Shown: positions 38,209-50,185, counted from the stretch's first letter. The stretch: DNA of 64,000 bases from Poecilobothrus nobilitatus (GCA_947095535.1 OX352772.1:49805445-49869444); one strand, 5' to 3'. Program-made: numbers and translations. Notes: generated by a model not told the origin, from the letters alone.

Positions 38209-41200
38209 TTGTAATAAGTGTGAAATTTCATTTAGAAAATTAAAATTAAATCTTAAAATTTTTAAAACTTTGTGCTTTTATCTTGAAAAAAAAAAAATTT
38301 TTTTTGAAAAACGTTCACTCATTTTGATTTTATTAATTTCTCAAAATAACATACAGATTTACCGTCTAGTTCCAAAATTTTCGAGTAAAAAAATAATATT
38401 TCTCTTAATTTTTGTTCTTCTCTTAAAATTTACCATAAACAATTTTTTATTTGTATTATGCGATCGATTTTCCATTCCTTACATACATGTGAAAATTTAT
38501 TTAGAAAAAATTTTGTAATCTATCTATTTGAACTCAGAACATATTATATTATTATAAGTGTCTGTATGTATTTATGTTCACAGTTTAAACTTTGTTTAGA
38601 ATGTTTTGATAATTAAATGCATATTAGAAGTCAAAAATGATAAGAAAGAATTTTGATTTTAGACAATTCTAAAGAGAAAGTATATGCAATAGGTATCTTA
38701 AATCAATATCACTGCTAAATCTATAGATTAGAAATTTTTGTGAAACTTGTACCATTAATTCTGATAAGAACCAATTTAAATTATACATAACCAGCAAAAA
38801 AAAATTTTTTTTTTGTATAAGTAATTTATCTGAATTTAGGAAAAAAAACGGCAATAAATTTTAGATTAAGTTAAAAATCTAATAATATTTCTTAAGAGAT
38901 TTAACCTATTTATTTTATTATGTATCAGAAAAATATTCGAAATTTCGATTAAAAAGTCACAATATATGAAAAGAATTAAGAATTTAATAAATTAAACTAC
39001 ATAGAGTCAACTTGAAATATAAATATTAGATAATAATAGATGATTAGATTTATCTTAATTTTTCAACAACTAATCAAATTTAATCAGACATTTTCATGAA
39101 ATAGATTACTGAAACTAATCTAATTATGAATTATGATTACGGAGACTTAAGGATTTTAGAAACTTTTTCAACGATATGAAGAGAACTTTTAAAGATTTTT
39201 TCAAAGCTCATTACATTATACCATTTCTTATTCTTACAAATAGTTGTCTACTATACTAATGTAAAAATTCCTAATACTAGTAACCATGAGGCAATTTCCA
39301 AGCTAGATTATATATGAGCATGATGCAATCCCTATAAGCTTGATATAGTGTTATTTTAAATTTACAATTCGACAATCCTTTTTATTTGATATTTTGGGTA
39401 CAAATTCTCGGTTAAATGTAACATACCTTTTACTTATGATCAACATTATCTCAATTTAAGCAACTGGGCTGGGCTTTGCATTATATCTTTGAAACTTTTG
39501 AAAGAATTAAATATTTAAATAAACTACAATTTTAGTTATTTCTTAACTTTTAAATTCAGATACCAACCATAAATTACTCACAACCTTTTACCTTAGTGTA
39601 ATCAGCCCAATTTTAACTTTTCATACAAGTCTTTGGCTTTTTTTTTTTTTTTTGTTTTGGGTAAATATAAAGAGATTGGATATATTCTATTGAAGATCAG
39701 TTGCAAATCGTTCGTCATATTGTGAACATATTAATAATTGTAAAGAATAAAAATTTAGAAAACGATCGGTTTTAATTTTTTTTCTCGTGTTTTTTTTTTT
39801 TTCATATTCTTTATTTATTTTTATTTAATTTTTTTTTTTTTTTTTTGTTCTTCTGTGTTACAATTCGGTAAATTATAAAAATAATAAAAAACAAAATACA
39901 AAAATTGGTACCTTTTTAATTCTTTAGTTTTTGTTTTTTTTTTTTTTTTTATTTACCTTTAACTTTTATAGTGTATAATAATAAAAAGGTATACCTTTTT
40001 AACAAATTAATATATGTATAAACATACATATATGTATATATCGTTCCGTTTTTGTTGCTGTTTATTTTTTTTTTTTTTTGTATAATTTTGCGCCGATTTA
40101 AGTAAAGGCAGACAAGAAGTCGTTAGCGTTTGTAATTTATAGCCATAAAGCAGTTAAAACAAAACGAAGAGAAAAAAAAAAAGGAAAACAAAAAAACAAA
40201 AACAAACGTTTGGAATTGGAATCCGCACAGGTGCACACACTGTTGTACAGTGATCTTTGAGTGCTTTTAAAAGTGTGTTTTTTTTTTTACTTTTGATTTT
40301 TGTTTTTTTTTTAAGTTTTATATTTTATTATATGTATATATATATAAATTTTTTTTAACGTGTCATATGTGTGTACGTCCGTCTATATATATATATATAT
40401 ATATATATGTAGATAGAAATATTTACAACAGAATTTAAAAAACAAAAAAAAAATAAAATAAAATACATTTTTTTTTTTTTTGAAATATGTACAAAAGTGG
40501 CATGGTATGAAATATAGTAGTGGTTTGGTTAGTTTCCTTTACCGGCCGGACGACGAATAACTTACATACATATATACATACATGTACATATTAAATATGT
40601 TGCATTTATTATATAAAAAAAAAAAAAAAAATAATATTAATATAATATATCATATTATAAATTTATAGATATAGATATTTAATATATGTATATATACCTA
40701 CCTAGTATTTTGTTTTAAATTAAATACGAGTGTAACAAAAATTATTCTTGTGCTTATTATAAATATATATATATATATATATACAAACATATATATATAT
40801 ATAAATGCGAGTATAATAATATATAAGTATATATGAATATATATTAAAAAAATAAAAAAAGATACATATCTTATCTATGTGCGAACAGGTAAAGTGTAAA
40901 GTGGATAATATAAAACATCACTTTAAAAATGTTATTTTTGTTTTGTTATTTTTCTTTTTTTTTGTAGTAATCATATTTAGTTTAAAATAAAATTTTATAA
41001 CAATATCGCACCCAACAACCATAATAAAAAGAAAAGAGGTGTATATAAGTATGTTTTTTTTTTTTGCCATAATTTAATTTGATTCTTGATTTTTAATGTT
41101 GTTCTTGTTTAATTTTACACATGCATTCTGGTCTTTTCTTTTCTCTTTCTTTCATTTATTTAAGAATTACTTGTATACTTGTATCCATATAATATAATGT

Positions 41201-41479
41201 ACATATATATATTATACAAAGTTATATAAATATTGTTATTTAGGCATGCAAAAAACAATTTTTAAATTTTAAAACTTTTATCCATTTAATAAAATAAAAG
41301 TATGTACATATGTATATGTAAATGTGTTTGTTACAAATTAAAATCGAAATCCTAAGACTTTTTATAATTATAAGAAGTTTGACTTCTAAAAAGTACCTAT
41401 TTGTTATATTATGATCCACTAACTTTACGGATTAGATAATTTTTTTAAAATGGTTTTATAGTTAAAGTCAATTTAATAT
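38209..41479. other. AT-rich, homopolymer-dense intergenic DNA
   Basis: The 119-codon frame at 38159-38518 starts inside the SINE tail, is Lys/Phe/Leu/Ile-rich and is judged spurious. 39630-40640 contains a very dense series of T10-T16 tracts, and 40381-40803 has TA microsatellites. A 200-bp less AT-rich island at about 40085-40290 could be a promoter or 5' UTR but has no supported coding exon. Confidence 0.45.
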
Positions 41480-41760
41480 AGTCTGAGATATTGGAGCGCT
41501 TCAATGAAAATTTCCACCCATTTTATTTTCAAGGGTTAGAACAATACGATCCTGCAGCGAGAATCAACTTTTGTAGATGTATGTGGCGAAATAATTAATT
41601 TTAACCTAAAATTAACATTTTCTTCAAAACATTTTATTCAACGATGAGACAATTTGAGGGTAATTTATAGATAGTTGTCAGACAAGGGCCAGTACCTTAC
41701 GCTGCTTTGTAAACTTCACATCTACGAAAGTCCAAAACAAATCTTTGGTGGCAGACTAAA
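41480..41760 (+). pseudogene. decayed Tc1/mariner-type transposase fragment
   Basis: The plus strand from 41515 reads HPFYFQGLEQYDPAARINFC followed by RCMWRNN. After a frame change, 41616 reads HFLQNILFNDETI. This follows the order PYHFQRVQ-L-PGDPAARL-FCRWM....FL--ILFTDEATF in a widespread insect mariner-related transposase group. The second part covers the first catalytic aspartate (NDE for TDE). Two stops and a frameshift kill it. It is a different lineage from the intact element at 59.4 kb. Confidence 0.6.
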
Positions 41761-42864
41761 TAGTTGGAAAACATTTTATTAAGTCCTTATCAATTTAAAA
41801 GTTTTACAGCTAAGTTTTTTCACTAAAACTATTTCAGATTTTTATTATAGGCAAATTTGAAAAAATGCAGTACATGCATACAAATATTTCTTTATTGAAA
41901 AGAAAAGTTATATGATTTATATATGATGAGACCATTTTGCCTTATAGCTGCTTTTAAATATTTCAATGAAAATTTTGAAGAAAAATGTATTAAACATATG
42001 GTGCTGTTTTTTGCCTAATTATGGTTTACAACATGATAAAAACTAAAAACAGAACTTAATATCGCATTTCGGATGAAAATTGAAACTTGGTCCAATACAA
42101 AATTTTCATTTACCATTGAAGACAAAAGCAGTGGTATATAGCATTTACCTAACACCCTTAAATACAGTGTATTTCCTATTTACTTAGGGAAGACATTGTA
42201 TTTAAATGTGTTTATCAAAAAAAACATAAATGTCGATAACCAAAGATTCGATTAGATCGAATACTCTCTGAAAAGTGTCTACCGCAAAGGCAAACGTAAT
42301 GAGTACTCGTCAGTTCGCATTCTCATGCGATAATTATCTTAGCTGATCTTTAGAATATAAATTTTTTATTCCCTTTAAATCAAATGAAATATGACAACTT
42401 CTAATCAATTTTTTATTAGTTAAATTTCGCCAATTTCAGTACAATTTTTGCAAATCCTATAAGAAAATCTTACTATAAATTTCGTATTTTTTTCGTAACA
42501 TATTATAGTATGTATAAATTTATATACGTTATTATGAATATTGTAAATATTATGGATTTATGTATATGTATATATATATAAACACATTTTTGTCCATATA
42601 TAAATTAATTGAAATCGATCATATACCAAATATATTAAAAGGAAATTGTTTATTCTAAAGATAAGAAAAAAAAATAATGTACAGCAGGAAACCATTGTTA
42701 TTGGAATGGAAAAAAAAAAATAACAAAACAAAAAAAATTTATTATAATATCGTTATTGAAATTACCTATATAATTAATAATCTTTAATTAATTTAAGCAC
42801 ATTTTTTCATCAAATAAACGTATATAATAATAAATTTAAATTTAAGATGAAATAAAATTATTTA
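41761..42864. other. AT-rich intergenic DNA
   Basis: It may contain further decayed parts of the transposon at 41.5 kb, but no motif is recognisable. No gene is called. Confidence 0.35.
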
Positions 42865-42877
42865 AGAGAGAACTTTT

Positions 42878-43055
42878 TTTTTTTAATGCATATCTCCTCC
42901 ACATAAATGTGGATAGGAAATTACACAGCCTAAATTACAGGTGTGGCTGTAAATGTTGTAAGGGGGAACAACTCTTACGACGTGTATGGGATTCGAACCT
43001 ACACCCCTCGGGGTTTACAGCGTATTTTATTCGCTCTTACCCACACCGAGGCGCC
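42878..43055 (-). mobile_element. SINE family 1 with 13-bp target duplication
   Basis: A minus-strand copy with poly-A (T-run at 42878-42885 on the plus strand) and a head ending CGGTGTGGGTAAGAGCG/GGCGCC. Perfect direct repeats AGAGAGAACTTTT at 42865-42877 and 43056-43068 flank it, showing target-primed insertion. The tail block around 42942 has a local change (CCTAAATTACAGG) relative to other copies. Confidence 0.88.
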
Positions 43056-43068
43056 AGAGAGAACTTTT

Positions 43069-44490
43069 CCCTATAAGTATTTATTTAATTACTTCTAAAC
43101 TATATTTAAAAATAAATTTAAAAGTTCATTATAAAAGATCTATACATCATGACAATATTTTAAGCCTATTTAAATTTCTTAAATTTTGAATATATTTATA
43201 AAACTTCATATATATTACTGAATGATGTAGGTGAGAATCGGTCTAATTAAATTATTTTATTTTAAAAGGTATAAGTAACAGTACGATCTTTCGATGTAAA
43301 TCTATTGTGTTCCTCCCTTTTCGAGTGAGTTATGAATTTCGCCTCCAAGTCCACTTACTTATAATACTCCTGTCAGTTCTACTGTCTCTATAGGAACCGA
43401 AAGATTTGTAGTGGGTTTATTAAGTAGAGTGTAGAGATATGTGTAGAGAAGGTATCTTCGGTCTAATTAACAATTTGTAGATATTAATAATTGTTTTAGA
43501 TATTAACAGTGGTATTCTTTAATCAAATTAATTCACTTTATTTTCTTTTTATAACTTTAGTTCTAGAAAGGGTATATTTAATTTTTCAGTATAAATCATT
43601 AATCAATTTGCATTTTTCTTTGATTATATACTATTATATTGATATAGTATATTATCTATAAATAATCCTCATATTGACACTACTGTTTCTTTATATCTTC
43701 TCTTTACTTCTAAAAGCTATTACTCCTTATAGTTATAGCTTTCCATTTTTTTGATATCGGGCTGAAAAACTTTTACCCTTATATGTTCTTTCCTTTTTAC
43801 TTAAAGTCTCAAACGATCCTTTTATAATATCTTTCGATTTTTTATCGCTTCTGGTCATTTATATTCCTTCTCTTTGTCTTACTTCTTAATCTGTGCTCTC
43901 AAAATTAGTGGTACCAAAACAAACAAAAAATTCAACAGATATCTTTGCTTGCATTATCTTTGGGTATTAACATAATATTAAAGTTGTATAAAAGTAACCT
44001 AACAAATTATTTATAAATTATGAACTTAAAAATATAAAGGGAAAGTGTTCAAAATATTGATCAAAATTTTGAAAGTAACCAACTAAATATGATTTTATGT
44101 AAGTATATGTACGTATAAGACTGAAATCTCAAATTGCTAAATTTAATATAAAATCTGAACATATAAAATCGTTACCGAAATAATGGACGTACAAAATTTA
44201 ATTTAATAATAATATAAAAATAGAGTTTTATCTGAAAGATCAGTTTTTATAGTAATAATAGAAAGAAACTAAAATAAAATAAAGCCAGAAAAAAAAAAAA
44301 AAACTATAACAAACATATATCACTATACAATAATTTTATGGCAAATTTATTTATTTATTTTTAATTCTTTTTTTTTTGTTTTTTTTTTTTGCAAAAAACA
44401 AAAAAATTTCTGTCTAAAATTTTATATTTTTCTTTTAATTATTTTTTACTTTTAACAATTTATAATACTATATATATAGGTTTTATTATA
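43069..44490. other. AT-rich intergenic DNA
   Basis: Nothing coding is recognised. A less AT-rich patch at 43270-43450 (for example GTGTTCCTCCCTTTTCGAGT) has no frame or repeat partner in this window. Confidence 0.4.
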
Positions 44491-44707
44491 GGGGTTGGCC
44501 ACGAAATCCCAAATACAAAATCCAAAAATTCAAAATCCCAAATTCACAAACCCAAAGCCAGTTTCTTATCTTTTTTTTTTTCGGATGTGAGTCGATTTAT
44601 TGAACACAAAAATATTGAATGCAAAAATTGTCGAAAAAAAAATTTAAAATAAAAATATATGTTTACATATTTATTTTTCTAAATATTCTGGAAAAAGCTC
44701 CAAGGCT

Positions 44708-44786
44708 TTATCTGACTCATGACGTAGTGGTTAAGTCGCCAACCTTTCAATCGGAGGGTCTTGGGTTCAAACCCCGGTCAGGTCAT
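44708..44786 (+). repeat. tRNA-derived SINE head (family 2)
   Basis: A-box-like ATGACGTAGTGGTTAAGTCG and B-box GGGTTCAAACCCC are correctly spaced, and CTGAC/GTCAG ends could pair. It resembles a tRNA but is followed by a repetitive body and lies inside a TIR element, so it is treated as SINE-derived. Its relative at 1752-1823 is on the other strand. Confidence 0.6.
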
Positions 44787-44797
44787 ATAAATAAAAA

Positions 44798-45330
44798 ATA
44801 TGTAGTAATTTCATATCGTATAATTAATAGTAATAATAATAATAATTGTAATAATAATAATAACTGCTACAGTAGACCTATATTTGGTTATATCATGCAG
44901 GAAGGTGTTATATACTACTGTACGTTCTAATCCACTGATGGCACCAACTCTGTAGTAATACTAATAATAATAGCTACTACAGTGACAGTGGGGGTTGCCT
45001 TCAATAATTATCTCATGCAGTAAGGTGTTATAAATACTACTGTATGTTGTAACTGTTGTAACGGCTACTTACTGTTAGCAAAATAGTATTAATAATAAGC
45101 GGATTCATTGTTTTCTTACAGTCCCACTTCCAATTCAATATTTCCGCATCCATTTCCTATCCTTTTCTATCCCTACTCCCTAGCCAATATACTGCGTTAG
45201 CAGATAAGGGTTTCGTCCCATTATATTGGGTAAAGGAGGAGGGCGGTTTGGTCAGTAAGAATCTGACACTAATAAAGGGAAATTCTTGGTGTCTTTGGAA
45301 GATTCTCACTTCCCCTAGGAAAAAGAAAAA
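44798..45330 (+). repeat. repeat family with TAA tract and poly(A)-type end
   Basis: The block has TAATAATAAT runs, then two related ~130-bp subunits (TCATGCAGGAAGGTGTTATA and TCATGCAGTAAGGTGTTATA). These are followed by CGGATTCATTG, TATACTGCGTTAGCAGATAA and an end reading TTGGTGTCTTTGGAAGATTC, CCCCTAGGAAAAAG. Parts recur at 46628-46760 (plus) and 47890-48250 (minus). The A-rich 3' end suggests a retroposon 3' region. Confidence 0.6.
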
Positions 45331-45575
45331 AACCCTCCTAATTATTTATTTTACATATATTGAAACATATAATAGGGGCTGCCGCCCCAAACTCCCACTC
45401 TGATTTTGAATCCACCTTTAAAGTTCACTTTATAAATATTTTAGAAAAAACATTAAACAATTGATTTCATAACTAATTAAAAATCGTTTCCAATTCAGAA
45501 TCTCGCATTTACGATGGGATTTTGGAATTTGGAAAATTTGGCATTTTGTAATTTAGGATTTCGTGGCGCTCCCTT

Positions 45576-46627
45576 ATATAGATTATGTACAATGTATATG
45601 GGCTTTGCTCTTCTTTACATTTGAACAGATTCAAATATTGATATTGATTTAATTATTATAATGATGGTGTTGATAATGATGGTTATACTGATGATAATGT
45701 AAATAAATATCCTAATAGTCTTATGAATAATGCGGGTGAAATGAAAAAAAAAACAAAAACAAAACAGAAAAAAATCTCAATAAAATAGTTGAAACAGTAA
45801 TCAATAAACCATTGTAATTGTGTTTAAATACAATGAATATAAAAACTTCATACATTACCATGCTGCAGTATATGGATAAACGTGCTGGCATTTTTTTTTT
45901 TTGCGACTTGCAAATTAAATTTTTTTTTTGTTTTTTCTCTGACCTCATGAAAAGGAAAGCCAATAAATTATTTATAGAAAAGCAACAAAAAAATTTTTTT
46001 TTTTATATTGATTTAAGAATATAGAAATTATTGCTGTACCTATACTATATAGATTTTTTAACATCACCCCCCACAATAATAAAATCGTATATATAATCAG
46101 GATCTGCAGACAATATTTGAATAAAGAAAAATAAATGGGAAAGAAATTTTTTGTTTAAAAAAAATTATTTAAAATTCAAAGTTATAGATGTTTTAGAAGT
46201 TTTAAAAGTTTTTTATTAAATTTAGATAAAAAATATGCAGTACTAATTATAGTCTATTAGGGCAGGTATTAGCTTGAAAATTGGTTAAAAAAGTTCAAAT
46301 CATTTCATTTTAACAAAATTTATTATAAGTGTATAGCCACTAACACTTAATAACTATAGCCACTTTATTCTGCTTTACTTATACGACTCCTTGTTCTTAT
46401 AGGACAATGGATTTTAAAGATTTTTCAATAATTTTTAAATCTTTTCAATTACTTTCTTGTGTAACACCTGGTAACACCATCACATCTCTATAAAATTTTT
46501 TAAGTTTTTAAATTATTTGCAATTTGTACAAATTTAATGTCTAGATTTGATTATATTACAGCGATATAAGTAATCCTTTGCTCCCCCTACAACTTATACA
46601 CGTTACGGATTTTTCCTAATACTTCAT
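45576..46627. other. AT-rich intergenic DNA
   Basis: Short overlapping frames on both strands at 45721-46024 are low-complexity artefacts. A GATGATGGT-type simple repeat lies at about 45661-45700. Confidence 0.4.
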
Positions 46628-46760
46628 ACTTCAGCTGTTCCTATCCTTTTCTATCCCTACTCCCTAGCCAATATACTGCGTTAGCAGATAAGGGTTTCAT
46701 CCCATTATATTGGGTAGAGGAGAAGGTGGGTTTAGTCAATAAGAATCTGACAGCTTTTCT
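46628..46760 (+). repeat. partial copy of the 44.8-kb repeat family
   Basis: It contains CCTATCCTTTTCTATCCCTA, CTCCCTAGCCAATATACTGC and GTTAGCAGATAAGGGTTTCA, then ATTATATTGGGTAGAGGAGA and AAGAATCTGACAGC. This matches 45156-45270 almost base for base, so the two are recent relatives. Confidence 0.8.
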
Positions 46761-47889
46761 GCCTATAAGAAACTAAAAATCTGTAGAGAATTATTACTGG
46801 CAGTTCACATTCGGTAAAGCAACAAATAAACAATTTGTACAAGTAAAAAACTAACTCATATACTGTATAAGAATCATAATAGGTATATTAATTTGAACTA
46901 ATCTGGCAGAATAAATGGCTTTCGCAATGAAACATTTAAAATTCTCTTGTGGACTTTTATTTTATGTCATTTTCTACTCTTTCAAATTCAATTCATCTAT
47001 TCAACATTTCATTTAATCTCAGCGACATTTTTTTTTTAATCTTCTTTGTTTTGTTTTTTGTTTTTATTGAAGAAGTGCTAAATTATTCAATTTATCAGTA
47101 ATCATTAAACTCTAGGTGCGTGTTGAAGTTTCTTATGTAGAGAGGTTGCTAAAAAAGTACTCAACTTGTATAGGTTTTCCACCCACACTCACTTGATTAT
47201 TGTCGCCGTTCATACATATTTAAATTTTCATGAAAGAAGATCTTTTAACAAATGTTTTTAAAAATCAATTAAAACTTTAACATAATTTTTAACAACTGAA
47301 ACAAAAGCATCACAAATGTAGATATTTTAAAAGTCTAAATTTCTTTATATTTAGAATAAAATCAACTTTAAATTATAATGAATCATGATCGAATGATTAA
47401 AAATTATTTTGATTGAAAATTTATTTTTATTTAACTTTATATTATTTTCCTAATTTATTTTCGCAAAATTTATTGAATTCTTCTTAGAAAAAAAAAATTT
47501 ATTTAAACATTTTTCAGTATTGAATCATTGGCCCAGAATTAAAGCAAAACTGAAATTTACAAAAGAGATTTAATGTATGTTTCATTTTATATCGACACAT
47601 GGTATGGAACGAATTGAAGAAAAAAACTTTAAAAAAAAATTCTTAAAATTTACAGGTGATGGTTATCCTGGAAAACATCTGTTTTTTTTGAATTCACCAC
47701 TTGAAATTGATTTGAACACTCTACCTATGAATAACACCACTACCAAAAAACCAAAGAATATTTTATTGTTTTTAACATTTCTGGGTTGGATATTAGAGAA
47801 CCTCTTTCAAACATTTTTCTTTCTCTTTTCGGATTGATATTTAATGTGCGTCAAAAGACTAGATTTTTCAATAAATCACGTTTTAATTT
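46761..47889. other. AT-rich DNA with an 86-codon open frame
   Basis: An ATG-started plus-strand frame at 47577-47837 encodes 86 residues with a hydrophobic C-terminus (ILLFLTFLGWILENLFQTFF). It matches no family I know, has no splice or poly(A) context, and frames of this length are expected by chance here, so it is not called as a gene. Confidence 0.35.
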
Positions 47890-48310
47890 CAATATTTTTT
47901 TTCTAAGGAAGGTGGGAATCTTCCAATTACACCAAGAATAATGTCTTAGTGACTGAACCCATCTACCCCTTTAAACAATATAATGAACTGTAACCTCAAA
48001 CTGCTAACGCAGTATATTGCTTAATGAGTAGAGGTAGAAAAGAGATGCGGAAACTTTAAATTGAGGAATGACTCTATATGGGAACATGAATCCGCCCATT
48101 ATTATTATTTTTGTTACCACTCATTAACGAATCTATCAACAGTTAGTAAAATGTTATATATACCGAAGCAACATGCTGTGGTATATATAACACCTTCCTG
48201 CATGAGGTAATTCTTGAAGACAACTACAATAACATTTGTTATTTGTAGTATTAGTATTATTTTTGGTGTCTTTGGAAAATTCCCACCTCCCTTATGCAAA
48301 AAACAAAAAA
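47890..48310 (-). repeat. inverted copy of the 44.8-kb repeat family
   Basis: On the minus strand the order is the same: TACCTCATGCAGGAAGGTGT, TAACATTTTACTAACTGTTG, GGGCGGATTCATG, TTTCCGCATCTCTTTTCTAC, AATATACTGCGTTAGCAG, and an end with TTGGTGTAATTGGAAGATTC CCACCTTCCTTAG(A)n. A short plus-strand tail piece (TTGGTGTCTTTGGAAAATTC) abuts it at about 48263-48310. Confidence 0.65.
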
Positions 48311-49009
48311 AAATTATTATTATTATTATTACTATTTACTACGGAGTCTAGGTTATCAGTCAGTTACAACATGCAGTAAATTATATCACCTTCCTCAAAT
48401 TAGTAAATCAAAGGCAGCTCTACTGCCTTCAGGCAATTAAAAATAGATGATTAGCTGAACGAAAAACTTTATATAAAATATAAAACTTAAATAATTCTTC
48501 TTTCGCCACGAACAATAAAAAATTAGTATTCTATATACATAAATAATAAATCCTTTTTAATCATTTAAAATATATAAAGAATTTGCTTTGTGGAAAGAAT
48601 TCATATTCTCTGTTCCATATTTAAAAAATAAACTGGCTATTTCAAAAAAAAAAAATATTATTTAAATAAATTTAAGGCTACCAATACAATAATTTAACAT
48701 ATAATTACTAGTTGTTAAATGTTTAACTATTAATTATTTAAAATGGTCTGGTAAGATTGTAATTCCTGTTCTGGTTATTCATTGGTTTATGGATTTACAA
48801 GTAATAGATAAAAGTATTTACTAACATTTAAAAATTATCAACTTTGAAATTTATATATATAAAATAGAATCTTTTTTTTTTTCATATTAATTTTATAATG
48901 TTTATTTAAAAAAAGATTTTTGATGAAAAACAATTCAACGGACAAATTCTGTACCAGTTAGACACAACAACCTATTAAACCTTATTAGTACTTCTGTCTA
49001 ATGTTTTTT
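48311..49009. other. AT-rich intergenic DNA
   Basis: An ATT-trinucleotide run at 48314-48334 borders the preceding repeat. Nothing else is recognised. Confidence 0.4.
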
Positions 49010-49911
49010 TATACCCATATGAATTATGTTCAAGGGTATAATAAATTTACCATTACGTTTGTAACACCTTAAAGGAGCCGAGCTAGATATAGTATGGATC
49101 GGTATGGTATGGATCGGCTTAGAATCGAATTGTGAGTTGATTAAGACATGTACGCCCGTCCGTCTGTCCGGACGCACGATAACTCAATAAATAAAGGAGC
49201 TAGGAGGTTGAAATTTGTTTACGTCACTTTTGCAAAATTGTTAGTTTTGCTATTTAAATCCAGCATTTTCGGGTTCCTTGTTAACTCCGACTTCGAGTAG
49301 CTGCCATACAACTTCTTTCTTTAAATGGAAATAACTCAGTATCTATTGAAGCTAGATGTCTCAAATTTTGCAAAATCGAGCTACAGGCGAACAACAGATG
49401 TAAAATTTGGTTGTACTGGGGCAACAGGTTCGGGTAGCTGCCATACAACTTGTCTTTTTAAATGTAAATAACTCAGTGTCTATTAAAGCTAAGTATCTGA
49501 AATTTTGTGAAGAGGTGTCGAGTTACATGCCAAAAACTTTTGTAAATTTTGGTTGATCTAGAGCAGCCGGTTCAGACTTCTTGCACCTCTTGAAACTTAA
49601 TGAAGCTAGGCGTCTGAAATCTTGCAAATGATGATTAAGTTTTATGGCAACAACTTCTGCAAAATTTAGTTGTGTTGGTGCGACTGCTTCGGGTAGTTTC
49701 CATGGAACTTCTCTGTTTAAATGAAAATAACTCAGTGTCTATTGAAGCTAGGTATTTAAAATTTACATAAATATATCTCGGTAGTTATAACGTCGGTACT
49801 AAAACAACTGAAATTATTTAAAAGATGATCAAGTTATTTAGAAACAGGATATATTACGTTCATACGAGTATCCCAGAGTTGACATAGTCTACTCTACTGC
49901 ACTCTTCATCG
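49010..49911 (+). mobile_element. hairpin-ended dispersed repeat, copy A
   Basis: The left end is a terminal hairpin (TATACCC...GGGTATA, 49010-49041) followed by TTTGTAACACCTTAAAGGAG and a GTCCGTCTGTCCGGACG block. The right end is GAGTTGACATAGTCTAC (a second hairpin) and TCTTCATCG. Both ends match copy B in inverted orientation. The middle (49290-49760) consists of about four ~120-140-bp direct repeats containing TTCGGGTAGCTGCC, AAATAACTCAGTGTCTATT and GAAGCTAGG. There is no coding frame. Two different terminal hairpins recall rolling-circle elements, but a Helitron CTRR end is not shown. Confidence 0.7.
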
Positions 49912-50185
49912 TTTTTTTATAACTCTATAAAGTAAGTCAACGATTGTATCCAGTTTGTAAGGAATAAACCTTTCATTTCCTTTTACATTTGATCTTGGGG
50001 CTTCTTGTATTTTGAAACTATGTCTTGGATTGGTGTGGATGTCTTTAGATAATTTTATTTTTGGAAATTTCTGTAAAACATATATGCTTAAATTAAAAAT
50101 ATCTTTACTCAACTCAACGGCTCTAATATTAGACAATTTGTTTAAATTTTCATAAAAATGTGATGAATGTGTATCCGAAATCCCA
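49906..50185 (-). pseudogene. candidate terminal exon, unrecognised protein, 3' end supplied by copy A
   Basis: On the minus strand an acceptor-like ATAATTTTCAG (AG at 50187-50186) opens a frame. After one leftover base it runs for 92 codons: GISDTHSSHFYENLNKLSNI, RAVELSKDIF and on to KLDTIVDLLYRVIKKR, with a TGA at 49906-49908. The composition looks protein-like and less biased than the neighbouring random frames. The last codons and the stop lie in the terminal bases of repeat copy A (ends 49911), so the original 3' end was displaced. I recognise no family. It could be a relic exon, a transposon fragment or chance. Confidence 0.3.

Larger units (their letters stand above)
44491..45575. mobile_element. 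composite TIR element enclosing SINE/LINE-like inserts
   Basis: The left end GGGGTTGGCCACGAAATCCC is matched on the minus strand of the right end by GGGAGCGCCACGAAATCC. Candidate 5-bp duplication TTATA lies on both sides. Subterminal sequence has repeated CAAAATCC/TTTTGGAATT blocks. The interior holds a tRNA-like SINE head (44708-44786), a TAA-repeat-rich body and a GATTTTGAATCC module. The same TIR family encloses the mariner at 59.4 kb. No transposase is visible and the superfamily is unknown. Confidence 0.7.

Noticed and set aside
38159..38518. 119-codon plus-strand frame
   Set aside because: It begins in a SINE tail and is a Lys/Phe/Ile/Leu-rich product of A/T runs without recognisable family motifs.
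44708..44786. functional tRNA gene
   Set aside because: A- and B-boxes are present, but no canonical anticodon arm can be drawn and it lies inside a composite transposable element.
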